A DNA stretch of 64,000 nt. It comes from Fimbriimonadales bacterium (GTDB taxonomy: Bacteria > Armatimonadota > Fimbriimonadia > Fimbriimonadales > ATM1). The stretch is from NCBI GenBank assembly GCA_026129745.1, contig JAHCHL010000005.1:62001-126000 (forward strand), written 5' to 3'. This document shows positions 55,969 through 64,000 of this stretch, piece after piece. The notes beneath the pieces were generated by a model. The model saw only the letters and a list, made by a program, of their open reading frames with translations. It did not search any database and had not been told where the DNA came from. Each line of letters starts with the position of its first letter. The first letter of the stretch is position 1. The translations under genes were made by a program, and so were the position numbers.

Positions 55969-56711
55969 GCTTCAGTTTCCTCTAAGGATTCTGACTCAAC
56001 AGACTTGATTCCTGCTTTCTGGCGTCTCGCCAGGATGGTGCCGCCGATAATGATCGACGCCGTTACCAGCCAAAACACCACCGGGTTCATTTCTGCAATG
56101 TGAACTGGGAACTCAGGAAAATTCGCGCCAAACGTGTGCCCTGAAAGCATGAAAAGCTTTATCGCAATCCAGCCGACGAGCACGTAAGCCATGTGCTCGA
56201 GCCCGGGCATCCTGTCGAGCAACTTGACCAGCCACACAGCTGCGAACCTGAGCAAAACCACTCCTATGAGTGCTCCAGTTATGATGACCCAGAAGACTTT
56301 AGTCACGGAGACAGCGACAAGGACGCTGTCTATGGCAAAGGCGAGGTCAGTCAGTTCAACAACGGCTACTGTCGGCCAGAACCCCAACTCTTTGACCTTT
56401 GGCTTGCCATGCACTTGGTTGCCTGGACGCTTGAGCCAAAAGTGCTTGATCGGCAAGTAGGCCAAATACAGTGCGCCGATGAGCTGGAGGTACCAGAATT
56501 TGATGATTTGGGTGGCGAGCAGGATAGCCGCGAAACGAAGGACAAACGCACCGCCGAGCCCGTACAGCAGCGCCTTTTGCCTTTGATCGGCTGGGAGGTG
56601 CTTGACGAGGAGCGCGATGACAAGCGCATTGTCCGCTGACAGCAACCCTTCGAGAAGGATGAGAAGTCCGATCGTCGGGACGAAGTGAAAAAATGAATCT
56701 GCGATCGGCAT
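55965..56711 (-). CDS. TerC-family integral membrane protein
   Basis: The 248-residue protein has seven to eight membrane helices with the TerC acidic motifs LLEGLLSADNALVIALLV and VVELTDLAFAIDSVLVAV. The paired Asp residues are thought to bind metal ions, and homologues export manganese or calcium. The ATG at 56711 is preferred to the TTG one codon upstream. No yybP-ykoY riboswitch fits in the 56-nt gap to the divergent gene. Confidence 0.9.
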   Translation of the reverse strand: MPIADSFFHFVPTIGLLILLEGLLSADNALVIALLVKHLPADQRQKALLYGLGGAFVLRFAAILLATQIIKFWYLQLIGALYLAYLPIKHFWLKRPGNQVHGKPKVKELGFWPTVAVVELTDLAFAIDSVLVAVSVTKVFWVIITGALIGVVLLRFAAVWLVKLLDRMPGLEHMAYVLVGWIAIKLFMLSGHTFGANFPEFPVHIAEMNPVVFWLVTASIIIGGTILARRQKAGIKSVESESLEETEA

Positions 56712-56767
56712 CAAAGGTCAGCGGGTCTTGACATTGCCTGGAATAATACTCTGTAGGAGATTAGTCC

Positions 56768-57037
56768 ATGCCGATTTACGCCTACGAATGCAACGTTTGC
56801 GCAAGGGTCTTCGAGGTCGAGCAACGAATTGTGGAAGATCCTCTAAAGGATTGCCCCCATTGTGATGGGGCCTCAAGCCTGAAGAGGCTGGTTCAGCCAA
56901 TTGCGGTGCTCTTCAAGGGTTCCGGCTTTCACATCAACGATTATGGGCCTAAGGCGGCGGAGCAAAAGTCGGCAGAGGGTTGCGCCGGGACTCCAGCCTC
57001 ATGCCCAGCGTGCGGTCCAACTACCGAGGGCAGTTAG
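56768..57037 (+). CDS. FmdB-type zinc-ribbon protein
   Basis: The 89-residue protein begins MPIYAYEC, the hallmark of the family, with zinc ligands Cys8, Cys11, Cys29 and Cys32. A Gly/Ala tail with two more cysteines (CPAC) follows. It is a putative regulator; function is unsettled. AGGAGA lies 9 nt before the ATG. It converges on the TPR gene with a 4-nt overlap. Confidence 0.9.
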   Translation: MPIYAYECNVCARVFEVEQRIVEDPLKDCPHCDGASSLKRLVQPIAVLFKGSGFHINDYGPKAAEQKSAEGCAGTPASCPACGPTTEGS

Positions 57038-57930
57038 CGCTCCAACTGGCTGAGGAGCCTTTTCGCGCTCTCAGCATACTGGCCGGTCGGTTGCTTTGCA
57101 AGATACTCTCTGAGCGCCGACGCTGCTCTCGCGATTTGGCCCGTTCGTGCCAAAAGCGAGCCGAGATGGAACCAACTGCCGGGCGGGCAACCTTCGACTC
57201 TCGTAGCCTTCTCATATGCTTCGATCGCTTCAGAGTTTCGATTTAGCGCATAGTAAGCGGCTGCGGCGTTCGAGAAATAGAGCCCTGCGCCGCTGGCATT
57301 CAAGGCAGCTGCCCGCTCGTACATTGCTACTGCGTCCTCAAATCGCTTCATCCGGTAGTAAGTGCTGCCAAGGTTATTCCAATAGCTGGACTCTTCCGGA
57401 TCGAACCGGACTGCCATCCTTCCGCAGAATACGGCGTCTTCAAGCCTGCCAAGCCCCACGTAGCATAGTGCCATTGCGCCCCATGTCGGTGACTGGGCCG
57501 TGTCGAACGTCAATGACAGGGTCAACTGGGAAATTGCTTCGGCGTACTCGCCTGCCTGAAGCAGTTGAGATCCTCGGGTGTAAGTTGTCTCCGCGCCCTT
57601 GGAGCGAGCCTCCAAGTCCATCGTCTGTGGGTAGTAAAGCGTTACATCGTTCCTTCCCGACTCAACTCTCATTCGCGGAATGTCGAACACCTGCCTGCCG
57701 ACTTTGATGGTGACCGCAACGTCCCCAGGGGCGATCCCAGTCAGCATGAACTCGCCATTCTGAGTCAATTTCGCTTCAAACTTATTCTGCGCTGCGTCGA
57801 CGACAGTTAACGAGGCAGGGCCCGTCAATTCGGACTGAAACACGACCGAACCAGAGATGTCTGCGCCGACGGCAAGCGTCGTTGTGGCGAGGACTCCTCC
57901 TAACACAAAAGAAACTCCCTTCAAATTCAT
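57034..57930 (-). CDS. Exported tetratricopeptide-repeat protein
   Basis: The 298-residue protein has a signal peptide (VLGGVLATTTLAVGA), a carboxypeptidase-regulatory-like beta domain to about residue 105 (GEFMLTGIAPGDVAVTIKVG), and then about five TPR units (AEYAEAISQLTLSLTFD-type, SYWNNLGSTYYRMKRFEDAVAMYERA, YFSNAAAAYYALNRNSEAIEAYEKA). It is likely a periplasmic scaffold. GAGG lies 6 nt before the ATG at 57930, which decides against the ATG two codons upstream. It is divergent from the BtuF-like gene. Confidence 0.82.
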   Translation of the reverse strand: MNLKGVSFVLGGVLATTTLAVGADISGSVVFQSELTGPASLTVVDAAQNKFEAKLTQNGEFMLTGIAPGDVAVTIKVGRQVFDIPRMRVESGRNDVTLYYPQTMDLEARSKGAETTYTRGSQLLQAGEYAEAISQLTLSLTFDTAQSPTWGAMALCYVGLGRLEDAVFCGRMAVRFDPEESSYWNNLGSTYYRMKRFEDAVAMYERAAALNASGAGLYFSNAAAAYYALNRNSEAIEAYEKATRVEGCPPGSWFHLGSLLARTGQIARAASALREYLAKQPTGQYAESAKRLLSQLER

Positions 57931-57995
57931 ATGCATCCTCAGTTACTGACCACCAAACAGCCCGATTGGTTCGGCCTGGCGGCGGTGTCTGCGTG

Positions 57996-58001
57996 TAGAA
58001 T
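57996..58001 (+). promoter_or_regulatory. -10 element TAGAAT, leaderless-type, for the BtuF-like gene
   Basis: TAGAAT ends 7 nt before the ATG at 58009. No ribosome site fits between. Confidence 0.45.
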
Positions 58002-58008
58002 AGCACTT

Positions 58009-58860
58009 ATGCTGGCTCGTTTAACCCTCGTATTTGTTGCGGGGGTGTTCTGTTTCTGGGGTTGTGGAAAGGAGCCCGTCCAGGTAGGAGGGGAGCTCCC
58101 AGATAAGGTTTACACAAGGATCGTTTCGCTTAGTCCAAGCACAACCGAGATTCTTGCCCTGCTCAACCAAGAGCCAAAGATTATTGGAAGGACCGCCTCG
58201 TGCGACTCGCCAGAGACGATTCGCGACCGGCCAATCGTTGCAAATCCAACTCCGAATCTGGAGCTGATCATCGCATTGCAGCCGGAGCTTGTCATTTACG
58301 ATGGGAACCTATTCAAAGAGGACAACCCTGTTCTCGTAAAGCTGCGTGAAGCACGAATCGAGGTGAAGCCGCTGACGATCAACTCAGTCGAGGATTGGAA
58401 AAACGCGGTGATTGAACTTGGGAATCAATTGATGGCTCAGATGGCGGCAAGTAAAGAAATCGACAAGCTGAATGCTGCGCTGAGCAAAGGGCGACTCGAG
58501 CCGCAGCCTCGCGTGCTGATTGTGATGGGCGGGGCGCAACCCATGGCAGCCGGCGTAAACTCCTTCCAGGCTGACGTAGCACGATCCGCCGGAGCCATTG
58601 CTGTTGGCCCAGAAGCCTCAATTTTCGTTCCGATCAACTTGGAACAAGTAACATCCTGGAATCCAGACTTTGTGTTCGTACCTGACTCACCGGAGACCTA
58701 CCTGAACATTCCGGCATGGGCCGCAACGAATGCAGGCAAGCGAGGTCGAATACTACGTGCCAACCCAAACATGCTCCTGCGTCCAGGCGCAAGAGTTCCG
58801 GACTTGATTTCATCGATGCATGACACGATGCGCGGAGAGCTTGCTCGCGACGCAAACTAA
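58009..58860 (+). CDS. BtuF/FhuD-like periplasmic-binding lipoprotein
   Basis: The 283-residue protein has a lipobox ending in Cys (FWGC), then the Peripla_BP_2 start RIVSLSPSTTEILALL, IGRTASCDSP, PNLELIIALQPELVI and the second lobe with VLIVMGGAQPMAAG. These two-lobed proteins capture cobalamin, heme or siderophores for an ABC importer; the permease and ATPase are not nearby. The ATG at 58009 is chosen because the signal peptide begins there. Confidence 0.88.
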   Translation: MLARLTLVFVAGVFCFWGCGKEPVQVGGELPDKVYTRIVSLSPSTTEILALLNQEPKIIGRTASCDSPETIRDRPIVANPTPNLELIIALQPELVIYDGNLFKEDNPVLVKLREARIEVKPLTINSVEDWKNAVIELGNQLMAQMAASKEIDKLNAALSKGRLEPQPRVLIVMGGAQPMAAGVNSFQADVARSAGAIAVGPEASIFVPINLEQVTSWNPDFVFVPDSPETYLNIPAWAATNAGKRGRILRANPNMLLRPGARVPDLISSMHDTMRGELARDAN

Positions 58861-58879
58861 CAAGGAGAGAAGTACCAGG

Positions 58880-59731
58880 ATGGACAGAGCCGAGATCGGC
58901 GTATTTGGTGGCTCCGGTTTTTATTCGCTGCTGGAGCATGTGCGAGAAGTAAAGGTGGACACACCCTACGGTCCGCCTAGCGACTCGGTGTTTCTGGCCG
59001 AAGTCGCCGGCCGTAAGGTTGCTTTTTTGCCGAGGCACGGCAGGCATCATACAATTCCGCCGCATAAGCTCAATTATCGTGCAAACGTTTGGGCATTTCG
59101 TTCGCTCGGCGTTAAGGCGGTAATCAGTCCATGTGCGGCAGGAAGTCTGCAGGCGCATGTCGAGCCGGGGAGCTTCGTTGTTTGCGATCAGTTTGTTGAT
59201 CGAACGCGTGGCCGCGCGGACACATTTTTCGATGGACCAATCGTTACGCACATCAGCCCTGCTGAATTATATGATCCGGTGCTCCGAAGAGTCGCTATCG
59301 ACTGCATTCGAGCGAATGGCATTCCAGTTCATGAAACGGGAACGGTCGTTGTGATTCAGGGCCCACGTTTCAGCACGAAGTCAGAGAGCCGCTGGTTTCA
59401 TGAGCAGGGTTGGGAAGTGATCAATATGACTCAGTATCCGGAAGCTTATTTGTGCCGAGAGCTTGGGATGGCTGTCGTGAATATTTCGCTGATCACCGAT
59501 TACGACAGCGGCGTTCATTCGGGAACGGAGCCGGTCAGCGCACATGAGGTGCTAAGAGTTTTTCAAGAGAATGCTGTCCGAATTCGCAAAGTGGTTCTGG
59601 ACATGATCGAACAGATTCCTGCGGACCTCGAAGCGTTGGGAGCATTCCAGTCACTTGCGTTCAGTCGAGGAGACGGCCACGCAGCATCCGAAGAGGACAT
59701 TCGGCTCTTCGAAACTCGTTTCATTTGGTAA
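58880..59731 (+). CDS. mtnP: S-methyl-5'-thioadenosine phosphorylase
   Basis: The 283-residue protein splits methylthioadenosine into adenine and methylthioribose-1-phosphate; the adenine could feed the Apt enzyme encoded at 30 kb. Landmarks are IGVFGGSGFYSLL, PRHGRHHTIPPHKLNYRAN, the SPCAAGSLQ block, the phosphate/ribose region IQGPRFSTKSESRWF, and MTQYPEAYLCRELGM. AAGGAGAG lies before the ATG at 58880, in the 19-nt gap after the BtuF-like gene. Confidence 0.94.
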   Translation: MDRAEIGVFGGSGFYSLLEHVREVKVDTPYGPPSDSVFLAEVAGRKVAFLPRHGRHHTIPPHKLNYRANVWAFRSLGVKAVISPCAAGSLQAHVEPGSFVVCDQFVDRTRGRADTFFDGPIVTHISPAELYDPVLRRVAIDCIRANGIPVHETGTVVVIQGPRFSTKSESRWFHEQGWEVINMTQYPEAYLCRELGMAVVNISLITDYDSGVHSGTEPVSAHEVLRVFQENAVRIRKVVLDMIEQIPADLEALGAFQSLAFSRGDGHAASEEDIRLFETRFIW

Positions 59732-59735
59732 AGCA

Positions 59736-62700
59736 ATGATAACAGCGACGATATTGGCAGCGGCAAACATTGGCGTTTCCTATCAAACGCCATTCGATGA
59801 CCATAATTGGTTCAGTTTGGGTGAGACGATTGCATTCGGCCAGCGAGATTTCGATGGCCGTCGCTTTCAGGAGATGCGAGTTCCCATTCGTTTTCCAAAA
59901 CAGCTCATTCCTACTCCGACGGACTTCGATCCTCACATTAGGTGGGACCGTTTCAAGATCAAAATCAACGAATGGGGCAACATCGGAAGACTGTATGAGG
60001 CAACAGGCGGATGGGACGAATTTCGAGAACGATGGGAGCGCGCTCAGGACCGAATCGCGCAAGGCGAATCGACCGAATGGCGAATACGCGCGCAGATCTT
60101 TCGAAGGACAGATGTTCTCTACACAGGCAAAGACAATGTGGTCGTTCCTCAACGAGGCTACATCAGTTTGCAGGACATACAATTCATCACGCAAACATTC
60201 GCTCGATTCGAGGCGTTGGTCGAAGCGTTCACCGACGGTGCGGTCGATGTCATATTGACCTATGGAGTCGAAGAAGAGCCGATCTTTGGGAGCTACAAGG
60301 ATGACGAACTATGGTCGTTCCATCCGTTTGATGCCGCAGAAAACTACTTGCGATGCAGATTCAATTATTCTGACTACGACGCTGTTCTCTATTTCTATCA
60401 TCCTGGACTGACGAACAGCTACAGCTTTGGCGGAACCATTGGTAGGTCGAACAATGCAACTCTGTCCTATGTGATCCTTGCAAACGGGCGCGAGAAAGGC
60501 ACCCGAGTTGGTCACACCGAAGCGCTCATTCATGAATGGCTCCATCAAATTGAAAACACTTGGACGCGATTCGGGTACGGAACTATGGATGGGGCTGCTC
60601 TACCCAATTTGCATGCCGCCGAACAGAACGGCTATCGTGTCGACACGGTCGGATATACGGGTTGGTTCGCATGGATTCGCGACTTCATGACACACAACGT
60701 GCGACAAGGCATGTGGGAGAAGATGACGAACCGCTCTGACCCCGATTGGGATGAAGCGTTTCGCACGACACGTCGATCTGATGGAAGTCTTTTTGCTTGG
60801 CCGCAAGTTTCGCGGGACCCTTGGCGAATGCTGCCATTTGTTACAGCAGAGGATTTGGCAAAGCGTATCGGCGCAAACTCGGTTGAAATCAAATCGGGGG
60901 CGAGCCAATTGCTTTTCTTGCCAATTGGAGGGAACATCAGGACTCCCGTTCTTCCTGCAATCTCAGACAGCGATTTCTCGCTCAATAATCAGCTGAGTTT
61001 TGATAAAGAAGCGATGGCGAGAATTGGGTACGCGGATCGCGACTTGGTTTTCGTTCGCTTTGACGCTGCAGATTTTGTTCTTTCGAATCTGGGCGAAGCG
61101 AACGAAGCGAATGTTCTTGGTTACATGGGAATCGACGGAAAGTTCGTTGTGGTAGCCGATGTTAAGCTCGATAACGATTCGACGGCGGAAATAAATGTAC
61201 TGAAGCTTGGCGCGCAAGGTGCGAGAAGCGTCATCAAGGGCGGTGGCGATGTCTTCAGGGACATTCAGCCAGCCATAACCATATTGTCTGAAAGAGCGGA
61301 CGCCAACTTTGTGGTTACTGATTGGAGTGGTGTTCAGATAGGTGTAGGTGCAAATGGCGTGCTTCAACTTGGCAGGGAGACAGTAGGTGTACTGGTGCTA
61401 AAAGCAACTGCTTCATTGCCAGACGGTAGCCGAACGGAAAGGCCGTTTGTAATCCGGCGAAACGATCCGATCGCCGCAAAGTTTAGCGCCGTTGGCACGG
61501 CGAGAATGTCAGGCTCTCAATTGCCCATCGAAATGCGATTGTCGAACTTGGGAGCTGCTCGGTCCGCGAACATCGTTGCCACTTTGCCGACAGGCTGGGA
61601 AATTGAGGGTTTCCCAGATCGAGTCCAATTGGCCGATTACGAGTCAAGGACATTTGTAGGCACCTTGAAGGCTTCCGCAAATGCAGTCGACGGTGCAATT
61701 ACAATTGCATTTGACGTTTCTGCTTCGGACTACACCGGCCCAGTAAAGACAGAAAGACTCCGTGTTGTGCGCACAGCCAATGCTACTTTGGAGCACGCGA
61801 CATTCGAGTTGACAACTCGGCCGGGCGCAGGCACAGATGGTTGGGCGACTCCCAGGCCAGACAATGGAGGTTGGACAGTCCGCGCCCGCGACGGAGGATT
61901 CAAAGGTCAAGGTCTGCATATTTCAGACAGCGGTGGCACAAGATGGGGAAGGGTCAACGCATTCGGTGGTTACACGGAAGAAGGCGAACCTGATCCGAAT
62001 TGGATGGGCTATGACGCTGCGGACTATCCGTATCTCGATTTCTATTTGAAAACAGAATATGAAGACAATCTGGGGCTTGTCGTTACACTTGCGGACGGTC
62101 GAAGATTTACGATCATGCTCGCAGGCCCCTACAAAGAGCAATGGGGCGGAAGCATCGAACTAAGTCGGGCGAAATTCATTCCGAATGGGGAGTGGCAGCG
62201 AATCGTTTACGATCTTCATTCGGAATTGCAGAAGGCTGCTGGTCCGGGGAGGCACGTCGTTGTCGACATCGGATTCGGCGACACGAGGCAGTTTTCGAGC
62301 AATCAGCAACTGGACGAAGATGTTCGCACGCACTATGTCGACGAGTGGCGAATCACACGTGATGCGAATCCTTCAGACAACACGACGAAGGAAGATCCCG
62401 ATTCAGAGATCAAGCCTGGCGCCGATCCGAAATCAGCAAATGCATGGCACCGCGCACGTGCGGCCGCCGGACTTCGTGATAGCTCCAGTCCGGAGGAACG
62501 AGCGGCGATTCGTACCTTACTAAATGATCCAGATCCAATCGTGAGAATTAACGCTGCTGCGGCATTTGCGCGCGTCCGTGACGAACAATCGCTTGCTGCG
62601 CTATCTGAGACAGCACGCCTTGATCCAGATCAACGTGCAGGCAGATACGCCGTGCAAGCATTGGAATTGATCGGAACTCCAGAAGCTTTCAAAGAACTGG

Positions 62701-63425
62701 AAGCAGCTGCGAAGATGCAAAGGTTCGAAGAGTACGTCAAAGCAGAAGCTGCGTTGGCACTGTCGAGAACGGGTAATCCGGAGTACATCACGACGATTGG
62801 CAACCTGTATGCGTCGAATTCCTGGATGGTGAGGGCGAAAGCAGCAAGGGCTCTTGGCAGCATCCGGACCGATGAAGCGCAGAGGCGCGCGCTCGTGTTC
62901 CTTTTGGAAGAGGATCCGATGGTGCGATTGCAGGTCAGCCTTATTGCCAATGTCGATGTCGATCCTGTTGGAAGGCGAATGGAATGGGCAAGCGTTAACG
63001 ACGATTCGAATGTCGTGCGCGCATATTCATTTGCTGCACTGGCGCGATCGTATGACCCTGCAATGAGAAGGCTTGGATATGCTGGCCTTGCTGACGAGGA
63101 TCCGGAGCTACGGAGAATACTCATTCATGAAATCGGCATGGACGGTAAAGAGCATCATTTGCCGCATTTGGCTCCAATGCTCAACGATTCGAATCCAGAT
63201 GTGCGGGCTGAGGCCGTCCAAACTATGTTGCGAATTCCAGGTGAAAGAAGTTGGACAGACTTTCAGTCTCTCGAATCTGAAAACTATGAGCAGGTTCTTT
63301 TGCCGTTGCTTCGGGCTTACGAAGCGGGGAAGATAACAATGCCGAGCGATATGCTAGCGCGCCTCAGGTCCCATCGAAATGCGGAAGTGAGGGCGCTTGC
63401 AGGTAGGCTACAGGGCAGTCGATAA
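59736..63425 (+). CDS. Large secreted HExxH protein with C-terminal HEAT repeats
   Basis: This 1229-residue protein starts 5 nt after mtnP with a short signal-like N-terminus (MITATILAAANIGVSYQ). HEWLHQ at residues 266-271 follows ALI, a HExxH zinc-peptidase-like site. Then come beta-sandwich regions (about 560-700, SLPDGSRTERPFVIRR; LPTGWEIEGFPDRVQL looks like an NPCBM/NEW3-type domain), a jelly-roll-like region (about 705-890), and HEAT-like repeats from about 920 to the end (LNDPDPIVRINAAAAFARV, VRAKAARALGSI, LNDSNPDVRAEAVQTML). I know no family with this order. Secreted hydrolysis or binding is inferred. Confidence 0.7.
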   Translation: MITATILAAANIGVSYQTPFDDHNWFSLGETIAFGQRDFDGRRFQEMRVPIRFPKQLIPTPTDFDPHIRWDRFKIKINEWGNIGRLYEATGGWDEFRERWERAQDRIAQGESTEWRIRAQIFRRTDVLYTGKDNVVVPQRGYISLQDIQFITQTFARFEALVEAFTDGAVDVILTYGVEEEPIFGSYKDDELWSFHPFDAAENYLRCRFNYSDYDAVLYFYHPGLTNSYSFGGTIGRSNNATLSYVILANGREKGTRVGHTEALIHEWLHQIENTWTRFGYGTMDGAALPNLHAAEQNGYRVDTVGYTGWFAWIRDFMTHNVRQGMWEKMTNRSDPDWDEAFRTTRRSDGSLFAWPQVSRDPWRMLPFVTAEDLAKRIGANSVEIKSGASQLLFLPIGGNIRTPVLPAISDSDFSLNNQLSFDKEAMARIGYADRDLVFVRFDAADFVLSNLGEANEANVLGYMGIDGKFVVVADVKLDNDSTAEINVLKLGAQGARSVIKGGGDVFRDIQPAITILSERADANFVVTDWSGVQIGVGANGVLQLGRETVGVLVLKATASLPDGSRTERPFVIRRNDPIAAKFSAVGTARMSGSQLPIEMRLSNLGAARSANIVATLPTGWEIEGFPDRVQLADYESRTFVGTLKASANAVDGAITIAFDVSASDYTGPVKTERLRVVRTANATLEHATFELTTRPGAGTDGWATPRPDNGGWTVRARDGGFKGQGLHISDSGGTRWGRVNAFGGYTEEGEPDPNWMGYDAADYPYLDFYLKTEYEDNLGLVVTLADGRRFTIMLAGPYKEQWGGSIELSRAKFIPNGEWQRIVYDLHSELQKAAGPGRHVVVDIGFGDTRQFSSNQQLDEDVRTHYVDEWRITRDANPSDNTTKEDPDSEIKPGADPKSANAWHRARAAAGLRDSSSPEERAAIRTLLNDPDPIVRINAAAAFARVRDEQSLAALSETARLDPDQRAGRYAVQALELIGTPEAFKELEAAAKMQRFEEYVKAEAALALSRTGNPEYITTIGNLYASNSWMVRAKAARALGSIRTDEAQRRALVFLLEEDPMVRLQVSLIANVDVDPVGRRMEWASVNDDSNVVRAYSFAALARSYDPAMRRLGYAGLADEDPELRRILIHEIGMDGKEHHLPHLAPMLNDSNPDVRAEAVQTMLRIPGERSWTDFQSLESENYEQVLLPLLRAYEAGKITMPSDMLARLRSHRNAEVRALAGRLQGSR

Positions 63426-63427
63426 TC

Positions 63428-63898
63428 ATGACAATCCATTTAGGTTCTGACCACGCCGGATTCGCCTTGCGGAGAATCCTCGCGAATTACTTGATCGACC
63501 AAGGCCATGCGGTCGCTGAATCCGGGCCGACGGACGAAAGCGCCTTCGATTATCCGCTCGCGGCTGCCGAGGTGGCGAAGCGGGTGGTGAAGGGCGAAGC
63601 AGACATGGGCGTTCTGATTTGCGGAACGGGCATAGGCATGGCAATCGCCGCTAATCGATTCGCGGGTGTCCGGGCGGCGAACTGCTGGAATGAAGAGTCT
63701 GCGAAGCTGGCGAGAGAGCACAATCACGCTAACGTCCTTTGCCTGGGTGCGCGCATGATAGCTCCAGATCAGGCGCTGAGCATCCTGAAAGTGTTTCTAG
63801 CTGAAGCACCGAGCCAAGAGGCTCGGCACCTTCGCCGAGTACAGAAACTCGACGAAATCGGCGAATGCGCAGGGGCGCCACCCGCGTATTGTAAGTAG
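63428..63898 (+). CDS. rpiB: Ribose-5-phosphate isomerase B (RpiB/LacAB family)
   Basis: The 156-residue protein has LGSDHAGFALR at the start, the active-site cysteine in GVLICGTGIGMAIAANRF, and REHNHANVLCLGAR. It interconverts ribose-5- and ribulose-5-phosphate in the pentose phosphate pathway. The length fits. It follows the HEAT-repeat gene by 2 nt, so it is probably cotranscribed. Confidence 0.95.
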   Translation: MTIHLGSDHAGFALRRILANYLIDQGHAVAESGPTDESAFDYPLAAAEVAKRVVKGEADMGVLICGTGIGMAIAANRFAGVRAANCWNEESAKLAREHNHANVLCLGARMIAPDQALSILKVFLAEAPSQEARHLRRVQKLDEIGECAGAPPAYCK

Positions 63899-63901
63899 CA
63901 G

Positions 63902-64000
63902 ATGAAGTCGCACGGCAAGTGGATCTGGGTTGGCGCGGCATTGGCCGTCGTAGCCACCGGGGCAACCTGGGGCTACGTCGCCAGATCGAAATACGACCAC
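63902..64000 (+). CDS. Membrane-anchored or exported protein, C-terminus beyond the window
   Basis: An ATG 3 nt after the rpiB stop opens a frame of 33 codons to the window edge. It begins MKSHGKWIWVGAALAVVATG, a basic start and a hydrophobic helix, so it is a signal peptide or membrane anchor. Nothing more can be said. Confidence 0.55.
   Translation, partial: MKSHGKWIWVGAALAVVATGATWGYVARSKYDH

Noticed and set aside
56712..56767. yybP-ykoY manganese riboswitch before terC
   Set aside because: Only 56 nt separate terC from the divergent FmdB-type gene, too short for that riboswitch, and no matching stem is seen.
52300..58010. Replication origin at the skew switch
   Set aside because: I found no cluster of DnaA boxes, no AT-rich unwinding stretch and no dnaA or dnaN. 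Kept only as a skew observation.

Overview
The window is a gene-dense stretch of bacterial chromosome with about 60 protein genes and two tRNA genes, and it carries no phage, insertion sequence or CRISPR array that I can see. Lipobox lipoproteins, a LolA-like protein, an SLBB/polysaccharide-export protein and a MacA-type fusion protein point to a diderm (Gram-negative type) cell. Moderately high G+C, small families typical of Armatimonadota-type genomes (DUF4397, pseudopilin-like DG proteins, PD40 propellers) and many starts without a Shine-Dalgarno suggest an environmental bacterium of that kind. This lineage guess is an inference and is not proven by any marker here.

Layout. 1-14 kb: a LolA-like fragment, a DUF192 lipoprotein, an (alpha/alpha)6-type secreted protein, a methyltransferase, then a minus-strand sbcD-sbcC-lipoprotein-EAL/HDOD unit, a PD40 propeller lipoprotein, a GH38 alpha-mannosidase with a pseudopilin-like partner, and dprA. 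14-22 kb: exported proteins, a VOC dioxygenase-like protein, an aspartase/fumarase, a DUF4397 protein, an SLBB export protein tightly coupled to a VanX-type dipeptidase, and lysA coupled to a site-2-protease-like M50 peptidase. 22-28.5 kb: one long minus-strand unit running ECF sigma factor, anti-sigma factor, membrane protein, glnD-like gene and two trkA-like genes. 28.6-35 kb: an MFS exporter, apt, a probably acquired Fic gene with its own operator, and a macB-permease/macA pair without its ATPase. 35-41.7 kb: tRNA-Arg followed at once by lipB, a thioredoxin lipoprotein, rnhB and yraN on plus; purN, acpS and an Hdr-type Fe-S oxidoreductase on minus; an IscA-type carrier and a secreted HExxH protein.

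41.7-47.5 kb is an F-type ATP synthase operon, atpZ/atpI-atpB-atpE-atpF-atpH-atpA-atpG. It stops after gamma and runs into tRNA-Gly and a clear terminator, so beta and epsilon must lie elsewhere. 47.7-52.3 kb holds a RepA-like AAA ATPase joined to tig-clpP-clpX. 52.3-64 kb holds phoU, a CNNM/CorC protein, a triple-frameshifted GFO/IDH/MocA oxidoreductase, terC, an FmdB-type zinc ribbon, a TPR protein, a BtuF-like lipoprotein, mtnP, a 1229-residue secreted HExxH plus HEAT-repeat protein, rpiB and the start of one more gene.

Three window-scale signals stand out. At least ten transcription-unit-leading genes have a TANNNT -10 element only 6-10 nt before the start codon, which predicts leaderless mRNAs. 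The plus strand is C/A-rich up to about 50 kb and becomes G/T-rich by about 58 kb, regardless of gene direction, as expected at a replichore boundary or an inversion edge. Runs of 7-9 C lie almost only on the plus strand. The most system-like local element is the Fic gene, whose perfect inverted-repeat operator overlaps its -10 box and its start codon.
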